Assembly: GCA_014549065.1 (NCBI GenBank)
Contig: JACDOX010000031.1
Location: 5,090,539-5,154,538 of the forward strand
Length of the DNA: 64,000 nt
Source of the DNA: Cardinalis cardinalis
Lineage: Eukaryota; Chordata; Aves; Passeriformes; Cardinalidae
Direction of reading: 5' to 3'
Positions 49,949 to 60,718 of the stretch are shown piece by piece (position 1 is the stretch's first letter; the number at the start of each line of letters is the position of its first letter). The notes below the pieces were generated by a model. That model was not told the DNA's origin. It was given only the letters and a program-made list of their open reading frames with translations, and ran no database searches. The position numbers and the translations under genes were made by a program.

Positions 49949-50983
49949 GTAAATTAAATTTGCATTAGTATGTGTGTTTGCCACTTATAAAATTCTGAGA
50001 GTCTTGTTGAAAAAGAAAAATGACTATACTAAAAAATTAAATTAAATTATTTTATTAAAGAACTGTTTTTCTCTCCACTCCTTAAACATCCTTCAGCAGA
50101 TCACCCCTTTTCACAGTCCTCAGTCCTGTCTTCACTATTTCTCCTTCCCTTTCCTAGTTCTTTGGTCGTCCATTTCTTTGGTCCCTCCTTAACACTGAAG
50201 GAAAAGTTACTGTCTTGAAATTCCTTCTTACTTATATTCTCCTCCGAAACTCCATGTTCCACAATAATTCTCCCTTCTTTTCCAATTCCATTCNATAGTG
50301 TTTCACTTTAAGTCTCTTCAGATATATTTTAGCTTATTAATGTTAAGGCATGGAGAGAAACTATTCTTCAAAGCAAACGGCTTTCTTAGGCTGAAAAGGA
50401 AAAAGCAATAAGAATATTTCATAGGATCTAGCCATGTCTCAAGGCTGTCTGATTTTTTGCATAAGGTGAACTAATTTAGATAGTTAGGGAAAGAGAAATG
50501 ATACTAGAATTTTCTCTTTGTCTTGCAGAAGGGGAAGTCTAATTGTTCAGACTTAGGATGAATAGGTTAACTGTTCATTAGGGGAGTCTAATTAAATAGC
50601 TCAGAAACAGAGGTGTGGTGCATACAACTAAATTTTAGTGAGAGGGATACTGCATAAATGTCAACTTTTTATCCTAAGGTTCACATTCAGAANCAACATA
50701 GTGGCAATTGTTAATAATTAAATTTGTTAAATTTGACAGCAGATCTCTTGACTCAGAGCAGCTTCTGATTTCAGTCATTTACAGTAATGAAAAATGACAG
50801 TCATACTATTAGTCTAGAAATGTTCATACAGTAAGATAATGACTCCTGGAAATTTCTGTGCAGTGATTTTTAAACTCATTCCTCCATGATTTATACCCAG
50901 TATTCCTTGATATTGTTTCCTCTTCCAAGTAATGAATGGCTCATCTTCTCCACTTGGANAAGAAATATTCCTGATGAAAAATT

Positions 50984-51020
50984 TTCCACAGGAACCAAAT
51001 GTGGTTCCTGTGGAACCACA
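50984..51020. repeat. perfect 14-bp inverted repeat with overlapping second hairpin
   Basis: TTCCACAGGAACCA (50984-50997) and TGGTTCCTGTGGAA (51002-51015) are exact complements around AATG. The right arm also pairs with the next bases: TGTGGTTCC (51000-51008) with GGAACCACA (51012-51020). Two mutually exclusive hairpins therefore share one arm. Confidence 0.85.
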
Positions 51021-52876
51021 AATTATATGAGAATGGAGTATTTAAAATAGTAGACATATACCTTAAAAATAAAACTAGAATATAGTATTATTACATTTCC
51101 AAAACAGGAACATTGTCTTGTATCTCTTTGTTACAAAAAGGAGGAAAAAGTTCCTTTTTCTTGTGGCAAGATAGACATAAAAAGACAGACTCCACTACAT
51201 GGAAAATCTGAATTCATAGAGACATTCATGCAAGGAACAAAACTGAATCCATTGGGAAGAAAGAGAAAGGAAATTATTATGGCTAGGATTTTCAAATGTA
51301 AACCTAAAAGATGCAGATGCATGAGATCTACATAGGTTCTGAAGAATCAGGAAACTTTGTTTTACTCAAGGAAGAAGACACTGACTGGAAACTGAAAGTT
51401 TTCAGTTTGATAGCTTTTTTATTTAGACTGTGGTTACCACAGTTTGAGTTTTCACACTTGGAGAATTAAGATGATAACCAGCAGGGAAGGTTTTAAAGCA
51501 AGGCTACTCATGCTTAATAGTGAAATGAAAAAGTTTTTTATACGAAACTGTCTGAAAAGCAGAGACAAACTTCTATAATGGTACTGTAATAGTCTTGGGC
51601 ATTCTCCTCATTGCTGTAATATCGTGGAGGCACACAAGACTAGAACCCTGAAANTTTTGTGCAACATAATACAGGAGATTCTCCTGGATATTTCTTCAGT
51701 AAGAGCTTGAAATATTGGTCAGNTGACCACTCTGAAATTCCTGAAAAGTCAGAACAAATATGAACAAATATTATTTGGGATTATTTTTAGTTTGCTAACA
51801 TTGCTGAAGCAACCTCTAAGAGCAAAATGTCAAAATACTTGAAGTAATTTGTTTGCAGAATTCAAACAGAGGTCACAGAAACAATTTTCTAATAGGAATG
51901 TAGGGGTTGGTAGGAAAAAAGCATATGTATGTACTTTCAACCAGTTCCAAGTATTTCAGATTTGATAAATATTTTTCCATAGCTATAGTGGTGANATGAG
52001 ACTCACTTTTATTTTTTATATTTAGAAAATATTTATATGCAATTTTATTATATGTTCATTTGTTTTGTATAGAAGTACTCTTTATACACATTTGTAAATA
52101 CAAATATGGGTGATACTCACTCTAAGTTGCTGGATGAAATTTGAACAGATGTATCTGTACTGCCAGGGTAGTCTCACATGACTACACTGCCAAAAGTCTC
52201 ACTTTTGGAGGTGACCATACACTAACATAAACCATGNGATAAGTCTGAAAATAAAACTGTGCTGATTAATTTGCCATGACACCTAACCTTACAAGATCTA
52301 GCAGAAGAACACCGTAAGTATTTTAAAAAAATGTACTGTGTCTTACAAAAATTTCTTACACAAATTTCATCAAATTGCAGTCAAAGTTTGTGTCCTAAGA
52401 ATTTTTTAAGGAAAATCTTCATTTTTGTAGACTTTAAACTTAGAAACAAATGAACATAAATTGCTGGTAGATATTCTATGATCATCCATAAGCACCACAT
52501 CTTGCTTTTCTGGAAAAATAATTTAATTTAATGCTATGATCCAAGGCTTCACCTAAAGATGACTTTTTCTTCTTGGTCTTTGGCTTGGTAAATAAACTGA
52601 TGAATTAATATCTACGATGAAAAAGACCACATGATTACAGTGCTATATTTATTTGAATTATCTTGGAATTCCTTTAACTCAAACACATTGAGTAACTATA
52701 ATATCTTGTTCAGCAGGTACTTAATACCTGGCCATATTTTCATAATGACACACATTCAATCTTTTGGGTTCACTTACACATAACATACAATAGTTTGATT
52801 AACTTGACACCAGCAGTGCAAATTTCAGCATTTCTGTACTCCTAATTAATAAGATAAATAAAATTTTAAATAATTT

Positions 52877-52894
52877 GGGGGGAGGGGGGGTGGG
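52877..52894 (+). other. G-quadruplex-type motif
   Basis: The sequence GGGGGGAGGGGGGGTGGG fits the G3-N1-7 fourfold pattern on the + strand (loops GGGA, G and T). It is an isolated G-rich spot in an AT-rich intergenic background, flanked by a T-rich run. Folding is predicted by pattern only. Confidence 0.65.
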
Positions 52895-54256
52895 AGGTTG
52901 TTGTTTTTTTCTTGTCAACCATCCTGAGGTAAGAGGTTTATCTATATCATACATTGTNTGAAGATTAATGAACTCAGGAAATGCACACAAAAAATGAAAA
53001 ATTTGCTGATGTCAGATAGGAACACTATAATNCTCTGTGACTCAGAGAAAAGTAAATTATGGTACTTACACTGAAGTGTGTGTACAAGTCTTTCAAAAGT
53101 TGTATTGAAATGAGGCAACTGCCAGAGTTGCTTCTCAACATTAATACCTGATCTTCAATTATGATTTTGTTAATTTTGTGAATTTTTCTGTCACTTTTTT
53201 ATGTATTATTCNTAGTAAGTGCTCAGAAGGAATTCCATTGGAGTATAGCTCACAAATAGATATTTTTAAAATAAAAAATAGTGAAACAAGTGCAACCTCA
53301 GTAGAAGGACTGGTTGCAGTTCTGTCCTCATCTCCCATCATTCTCTGCCACATAAATTTTCTTAAATTTACATTTTATTACCTTTGTCCTTCAGAACCTT
53401 TATCTCTGTAGAGGAGCACATTCTCTGTTAATAAGGAGTAAAAATCGAATACAGTCCCTGTGAGTTCCTGATTGTCCTGGGCATAGCCCTACATATAAAT
53501 GTGGATTTAATACTGCTGCAGTTCACTGAACATCCGAAAAGATAAATGTTCCCTACACAGACTGCTGTGATGACTTTGACATTGCTGGACATATATTTCC
53601 ACAGGAGTGACATTCTCTGAGGAGACAAAAGAAGGATTAAACATTATAATTGTACTTTGACAAGAACATATGACTTCTGGGATGGATTAATACTCCTGCG
53701 GAGGGTTTTACTACTGTCTGACAATACTGCCTCATGAACTTTTATTCTGGGTGCCTTTTTTATTTTGCAGGAAAATGANGCATGAAGTGCTCTGAAGAAA
53801 CCTTTATCTTTATTCCAAGCAAAATATACTGCAAATTTATGAAAGGTTATCCAGACCTTTCCACTGCTAGCAGAATTTGGTCATCTCATCTGCCCTTACA
53901 GTAGGTCAGAGATTTTTACTTTTAATCCTGTGTGACCTCTTCTTCTGCCTATTAATCTCAGATAACAGAGGTTGGAATTTTTTCCTCCTGTATAAGTCTG
54001 AAATCCGTTATAGACTCCATTTAGATGATTGGCCAAACTACATATAAGCAGGGCTTTTTCTGGTCATNATTATAATTTTTCTTCTGAACCTTTGCAGATG
54101 GCCAGACTCGTATCTTCCAGAACAGTAACACTACCTTCAGTGGTCTGTCTTGAGTGATTTCAATGGGATCCTTATTTACACAAACATTTGAAATAGAACT
54201 GTCTANGTTCTTTCTTAGAGAGTATTACCTGAGTAACAAAATTACCAGAAAGGCTT

Positions 54257-54562
54257 TAAAACAAAATTAACAAATCCCAAAAAAGAAGAAAACAAAAAAA
54301 CCCATCCAACTCACTCCCTGCCAAAACCCAACCCAACAAAGGAAAAAAACAACCAACAAAAAAAACCCCCTAAAATTCACAAAAAAACATGCAAGGAAAC
54401 AAACAAACAAAAGTAAAAAAAAGTCCCACAAAATAAAAAAAGCAAATCAAAACAAAAAAAAGGCAAAAGAACNCAAAACAAAACAAAAATCAAACAACAC
54501 CCCTCCCCCTTACCAGAAATAAACCCCCAACATAAATGAAAAGAAACCAAACAAACACAGAG
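54257..54562. repeat. A/C-rich low-complexity tract
   Basis: About 300 bases are composed almost only of A and C on the + strand, with irregular CAAA, AAAC and CCCA units (for example AAACAAACAAACAAAAG and CAAAACAAAACAAAAATC) and very little T or G. It is not a clean microsatellite. It may be an old expanded simple repeat or the tail region of a minus-strand retrocopy. Confidence 0.8.
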
Positions 54563-55087
54563 CAGAAAGTCTGATTCTCATTTCTCTTATGGAAAGGCAA
54601 ATCACCATTTTCAGACTACCTTTCAAGCTCTAGGGTTATAGTTAGTCTCTCAGTGGTTCCATCAATGAAAACTGACTCCACACAGTTCCACTTGGTTCCT
54701 CTGAAACCGCCTTCTGTTTGTTGTGAGTTCTAGTCCAAAGCACTGCTGTCTGCTCTCTCCCTTCTAACCCATGTCTTAGTCTGTGCATGAGGGGAAAACT
54801 CTTTGTTCCATGCGAAACTATCAGCACTTCTCCTTTCACTACCCCAGGAAACACCTTTTCCCAAAGCGTGCTACANGGAATATAGAAGTTCATTAAGCTT
54901 CCCTGAGAAGCCAGGGGGGAGATCCATCTGACTTTCTAATTCTTTCCTTTAAGGAATACAACACGAGAAGAGTAAATAGAGATATTAGCTGTCATATTGA
55001 TACAGAAACCATGTTGGTCCCTCAAAAACAGGCGCAGAGTAAACAAAGTAGCTGTCTACAAAATTCTGGTTTAACGTTTNTCCAGGC
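54563..55087. other. intergenic, GC-richer unidentified stretch
   Basis: This follows the A/C tract and is less AT-rich than its surroundings. The minus strand has an open frame at 54642-54893 with an ambiguous codon and no recognised domain. Together with the adjoining A-rich tract it could be a degraded retroelement, but I could not match it to a family. Confidence 0.35.
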
Positions 55088-55366
55088 CCTATAGTGATAG
55101 GACAAGGAGNGATGGTTTTAAATTAAAAAAGATTTATATTGGACAAAAGTAAGAATCTATTATAAAGNTGCTGAGTCACTGGAAGAGCTCACTCAGAGAA
55201 GGTGTGAATGCCCCACCCCGGCAAGATTTNAAATCAGGTAGGATGAGACTTTGAGCAACTTGATTTAGTGAAAGATGTCCCTTTTGCAGACGGGTTAGGA
55301 CTGGATGATCTTTAAGGTCCCCTCCAAACCNAGCCATTCTATGATTCTATGATTCCATGATTCCAT
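55088..55366 (+). repeat. CR1 LINE 3' end with ATTCTATG tail
   Basis: It opens with ATAGTGATAGGACAAGGAG and continues with CR1 blocks: GATGAGACTTTGAGCAACTT, TGATTTAGTGAAAGATGTCC and GGACTGGATGATCTTTAAGG. It ends with the 8-bp tail units ATTCTATG and ATTCCATG at 55337-55366. The copy is 5'-truncated and + oriented. It carries several N calls and one internal deletion relative to the consensus I recall. Confidence 0.93.
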
Positions 55367-56599
55367 AACCATTTGTCTCTGACTCATGCTGAAATGAACT
55401 ATTCATGCTGATTAACAAACAGAATTATAAATAAATATTTACATACCATTTTCTCATTTTATGTNGCCATAATTTTTTGGCTGATACTTAATAAGAAAAA
55501 GATATTTTGATAGATTTTTANATGTCAGCGGTTTTCCTCTACTTCAAAGCATTCTAAGAATTAAAAAACCTTTTTAAAGAATCTTGAACATTTTAATGAT
55601 TACCNGAGTAAGAAATTCTTAATTATATTTCTGGAAATACAACTTTTCTGTCANTATTAAAGTTATTCAAACTCTTATTAATCAATCACAGACACCAAGA
55701 ATTCATCATCCCAGAATGCAGTTTGGTTAGTCTCAGGATTTCCCAATAGACAGTGCATCAAAGCTTTCAGACACAGCAACTGGNAAAGAAACCTCTCATC
55801 ACAGAAGAATACACCCACACCCATGCTTCAGGTCTGTTTGAAGGAGATACTTTGAGAGTCATACACTGAAAGAAAAAGATCATTTCAGCTGTACAACTTC
55901 AAAGTTTCTCTAATATAAATCAGATCTTGACAAATACTAAAGTCACAAAAGACAGAAAATGCCTTTTGTNGGGGAAAATTCATCTCCACTTTGANAGAGG
56001 GAAGTAAAAATNTTGAATTTTTACTTGTTAAGCAGCAATATGATGGTAGTGACCCCATGTATAGACTGACACAATATTAAAAATAAATAATTTATTTACA
56101 TCAAAGCAGTATTCACGCCAGGTAGGATTTTTTGCTTGTTTATTTTATTTGTTGTGGTTGTTGTTGTTGTTGCTGTGTTTTAATTGGAAAATTTGATTAA
56201 ATGATAAATGTATTTGTGTAAGCACTCTTCACCACTCAGATCACAATGACACCTTAGTAGCTAATTATATTAGTATGTGATTATGTACATGAATAATACA
56301 CATTGTTATCTAGCAACCCTATATTGTTAAAATTCAGGACAATTTCAAACATATTCAAAATCCACTTAAACATTTAAAAATGCTGCAGAATTCAATATAT
56401 TACTAATCATTCATATTTTAACATCTGTGAGGATTGAAGGAAATAGGGAATCCAGAAAGATGCCAGTCCTGTTTTTTGAAGCAAAGACGAAAGAGGTTGA
56501 GAACCATACAACCACATTTTTTCCATGCTTCAATGGGAGGAACTGAATTGAAAAGAAACCAGGTATTTTCTTAAGGTGATAGTANGATATAAATCATAA
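55367..56599. other. intergenic, 1.2 kb, no gene recognised
   Basis: AT-rich sequence between two CR1 copies. The only repeat seen is a short GTT run at about 56148-56178. Confidence 0.7.
56148..56178. repeat. (GTT)n microsatellite, imperfect
   Basis: About eight to nine GTT units with interruptions (TTTGTTGTGGTTGTTGTTG and onward). It is intergenic. Confidence 0.85.
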
Positions 56600-57100
56600 G
56601 CAGTGTCCCNAAAACACACAAGACCAAGAGAATCCTGGGCTGCATAAGGAGAAGCATTATCAGCAAGGATGAGTGAGGTGATCCCTCTGCAATAGTGAGA
56701 CACCTCTGGTGCACTGGGTCCAGGTCTGGGCTGCCCAGTGCAAAGGAGACATGGACATACTGGAGCAGAGCTAGTGAAGGGACACCAAGATCATTAAAGG
56801 ACTGGAGCATTTGTCCCTGAGAACAGGCTGAGCGAGATGAAACTGTTTCTCCTGAGGAAGAGAAGGCTCAGGAGGTCTTATCAATATGCATGAATAGTTA
56901 GTGGGAGAGTTTAAAAGAGAGTTTAAAGAAGGCAGAGCAAAGATCAGTGGTGCCCTGCAACATGACAAGAAGCAAGGGACATACATTGAAATATAAAAGA
57001 TACCACTCCAACATTAAAAAAAAAGAAAAAAATCAATGAAAGGGTGGCCAAACTTTGGAACAGTTAGCCCAGAGAAGTTGTGTGTGTCCCCAAGTTTTCA
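56600..57100 (+). repeat. CR1 LINE, RT C-terminal region and 3' part, degraded
   Basis: It contains AGAATCCTGGGCTGCATAAG, then the GAGTGAGGTGATCCCTCTGC block, GGACATGGACATACTGGAGC, GGAGCATTTGTCCCTGAGAA, GAAGAGAAGGCTCAGGAGGT and later TTAGCCCAGAGAAGTTGTG. This order matches the end of the CR1 reverse transcriptase frame running into the 3' region. The frame is broken and the family's 3' tail is absent. It is + oriented and old. Both boundaries are approximate. Confidence 0.88.
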
Positions 57101-60100
57101 TGGGTAATGTTTTGCTGCCTAACTGATTTGTATTTCTTTTCCTTTGTCCAGACACGCAGCAAGCCCCTCCAGACACTTCTCAATCNATTTTCCCTAGTCT
57201 AATGATCTGCCTTTTCTGGTAGAGTCTTTCAGGTCTGAATTCTTACCAATCCCAGGTAAAACTGCTGAAAGCCACAGCATTGATTCGTCCACTTAATCAC
57301 AAATGTGCTGAGAAAATAATGCTCATCTTCTATCCAATCTATCCAAATTGAGTGGAAACTCACTAATTAAATCTTTCTGCAGCTCATTTGCCATTCTGTA
57401 AAAATGGGAATAATACTATTACANGACAACAAATGAGTGTAGTTAATATACATTAATAGATTGTAGCCACATGGTGATGACAGAAAAATTCAGAATAAAA
57501 TTTGCCATTTATTTTTAGAGCAATTTCTATGCACAATTTGGACTGGAAAAATTATTTAAAATTATGTTAAACATTATTCAGTTTGACAAAAAAAAAANAA
57601 NGGTTCATTTTCATGTCCATGGTAACCTTTCATGTCCTCTGATTGTCTTAAGATCAGTCTGAAGAAACTAGAGAAGTACATTAAGTATGACTGTATTTTA
57701 ATGCAGAAGCACGACCATAAAAAAATGAATTAAAATTTTACAAGCTTTCACATGTGACATTAAATTTGGTACTTCAAGTCTATTAAGCTCTTGACTCTAT
57801 GATGTAATTTAATGTTGGTTTAAGATGTTNCTAAAATATTTATACAATCTTCAACAAACTTATTTTCCTATAAAGTTACTTTGGGTATTTTCTAAAGACT
57901 TCCAAGGAGAGGGTACTACTCCTGGAATAATATCTGGATTTTTTTCTTTATAGTCTCTTGTTTACTTAGAGTTGGGTTTTTTGCTTTGTTTTGGGTTTTC
58001 TTGGATAGGAAATTTATGTTTGTTTGTTTACTTGTTTATTTCCCCAAAATATGCATTATGTTTGTCTCAGAATACTTGTTGGCTAATTTATGCATCTTCN
58101 TTGCATCTGCAGTGAACTGCAAATGCACATAAGCAGGCTAAAACTAAAGACTAGGTTTATTTTCTCAAATATTTCAAATTTCATAAAATAACTGGAAAAA
58201 ACTACATAGTGATACTTTAAATAAGTAAATATTCAATGACTTTGGAACTAAATATTTAATTACTTTGGAAATCTAGTGTTTAAATGCACCCTTTTAACTA
58301 TTTTACCAAAATCACTTTTAACCATTGTTAGGATTCATTTCCATGACTACATACTTGTGCTCAGGATTTTATCTTCAATTCAAAATGAAATTCTTAATTT
58401 TTCAAAAAAGCAGTAATAATAGATGTTAATATTATTGTTCATGAATTACAAAGAGTAGTCATAGAAACTGTCAGTAAATCTTCTTCATATATGTATAGAG
58501 ATGCAGGTATCTCCCTCACCCCCCCCAAAAAAAAAAAAAAAAAAAGAAGAAAAAAAATATATAGCACACCTTTAGAAATGGTTACCAAAATGTAAAGCTC
58601 CAATATTTTTTCATTTGTTGGGTGGAAAGCACCAGCTTTTCAGAGAAATCCAGTTCCACNTGCAACAAAGAAGGGTGAAGAATTGAGGAAACTTACTGTA
58701 CTAGCCATATTAAGCCTGGTNTGAAAGGATGTGCTGTTGCATTTCATACTTGTGTGCAGTCATTTGCACCTTGGGATTGTGTCCTGTCAGGAAGTTATCT
58801 ATGACTTCTAANGGGCCAGTGAACATTACTGAGAAAGGCAGATGCACCAGTGGCAGGCCTAAATTCTGCAAGGCCTGAGTTTTTNCTGGCTTTTTTAATG
58901 GATTTATAAAATAAGATTACCTTGAAGTANAGAATCTAGCATATTTCTAATATGTATGGTCTCTCTGGACTTTTTTCATTTTATCTCATTTCCACATACT
59001 TATTGATACAATTTTTAATTAAATATCACTAAGACAATGAAGTCCATGAAGCTCAGCAGGTTTCACTGTCATAAGCAAAAGTTTTCTTCTTCATCTCCTC
59101 CTCAAAATTTATATGTAAAACTAGTGATTGAACAATCTAAACAAGATATATGGAAATCCAATTCTCAGAAGGCTAGTCTTTTATTTCTTATACCTTTTAG
59201 GCTTACTATATCTAGGCAAAAAATCTCTAAAATATTATCATTTAATAAAATCATGTACATTTTAAAGTATTGTTTTACAATATTTTTATTTAAATATATT
59301 TCATAAGTTAATACGTTTTCAAGCCACTTGGAAGTCTTTTCTTCCTACACTTTTAACTAAAACAGAATATAACATCTTATCCTGTATACCCTGTAATATT
59401 ATTTTTAATTCACCAGTTGAATCCCATTGTTTTGGCATATACATGGTTCAGTTTACATGTTGAAAGTGACCTGTAGTAAAGCTGATAAACCACACACACC
59501 AGCAAGGCAAAGCTGCTGAGAAAATCACTATTGTCTCCAACAGTAATTATCAGAAATAGTGGCTACCAAGAGAATGGTGAAGATACCAAGCCAAAGAGCC
59601 TGCCATATGAAGATTTTTCATGTTAAACAAGGTTATGATAACAACAGCATAGAGACAAAGAATGTTAAGCAGGCATAGTTTAGGCAGTCCAAAAATGCAG
59701 CATCTCCTAACAACTAAGAATGAGAANACTGCTCTGCAGAGTCCAGGCTAAACAGGAATAGCCTTTCCAGATAGTCTTAGGACAATATCAGTGTTAATCA
59801 TTGTCTTGTACCAAAAAATATTACCGTCATGTTTCTTGGCATANCAGTCTGTTTCAAGGACAACAATGAAAGTTGTAAGGTTATAAGCCTAATGATGAGG
59901 TGAATATGCAACTGCTATCATTAGTCACAATCTTTTTCTTACCTCAGGAATACTGTGTTTGATTCTTCCTCAACTCTAAATACTATTTGAGAGGTTTATT
60001 GTTCTAGCTGACTGCTTCCATGCTGAAAAAAATTCTCTCCAATGAGAAAACATTCATCACAGAAAAGTGCTACCTTTGATAGAAAATTATTTATTTAATT

Positions 60101-60507
60101 ATTAAGTATCAAAATTTTGAAATCTAGTACTTCGTAACTTGGTAGATAGTAGGGACCAGATCTTAAATGAGAAGCTACTTTTAATGTGCATCTTTTGTAG
60201 GCCTTGAGATACTAATCTTTTAAATAAATTTTAAAATCTCCTTCATAGTTTTATAAGTTATGGCCCATTATACTGACTGTCAAAAACTGTTGTCATAACT
60301 AAAGATCTATCTTCAGTGATAGAGTATCTGAAACAGTTGCCATTTCAAAACTAAATAAGAAGTTGCTGAAATAGAGACCCAGTGACATAAAGGATATTTG
60401 CAGTATATAGGAACAGCCTCTATTTTCAATCATAGATTTAAATATCTAATAGGGATAAAATCTGCTCTTTCCTGGTGTTCTTTAATGGAANGCCCTATAA
60501 TTTAAGA
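57101..60507. other. intergenic, 3.4 kb, no gene recognised
   Basis: AT-rich sequence. It contains a run of A interrupted by N at about 57588-57601 and a C-run followed by about 19 A at 58519-58545. The open frame at 59037-59306 has no recognisable domain. Confidence 0.65.
58519..58558. repeat. poly-C/poly-A low-complexity run
   Basis: A run of about eight C is followed directly by about 19 A and then an A-rich GAAGAAAAAAAATATA segment. It is a simple-sequence tract with no recognisable retrocopy attached. Confidence 0.85.
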
Positions 60508-60718
60508 TAAATTCCCTGCTGGCAATATTTAATCTAATTCAACCCAAAACACCATTAACCTTCTTTTCAGCAAAAGCAATTCCCTAGTTTATGTATGACT
60601 TGGTGGCCACCAGGATCTCTAGAGCTTTTTCTACCAAGCTGCATTCCTGGCGAGCAGCCCTCAACATTTACTGGTTGTTCATCCACAGGTGCAGGACTTT
60701 GGATTTCTCCTTAGAGCA
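60508..60718 (-). repeat. CR1 LINE internal RT fragment, minus strand
   Basis: The reverse complement reads in CR1 order: a GTGCAGGACTTTGG-type block (as its complement), then AGAGATCCTGGTGGCCACCA, then GCTGAAAAGAAGGTTAATGG, then TTTTGGGTTGAATTAG and TTGCCAGCAGGGA. These correspond to the palm/thumb end of the CR1 reverse transcriptase frame. The frame has stops. The 3' end of the element is missing here, so this is an internal fragment, heavily diverged. Confidence 0.75.

Larger units (their letters stand above)
35286..54256. other. intergenic, about 19 kb, no gene recognised
   Basis: AT-rich sequence downstream of KLHL1. Checked items are the (AT)n run at 38875-38908, a T run interrupted by N at 39273-39289, the CT run at 46236-46256, the direct repeat near 49897-49948, the hairpin at 50984-51020 and the G-rich motif at 52877-52894. 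A stretch at about 41270-41560 has the look of a regulatory element. All open frames are short, and several contain ambiguous codons. I see no splice-linked coding signal on either strand. Confidence 0.7.
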
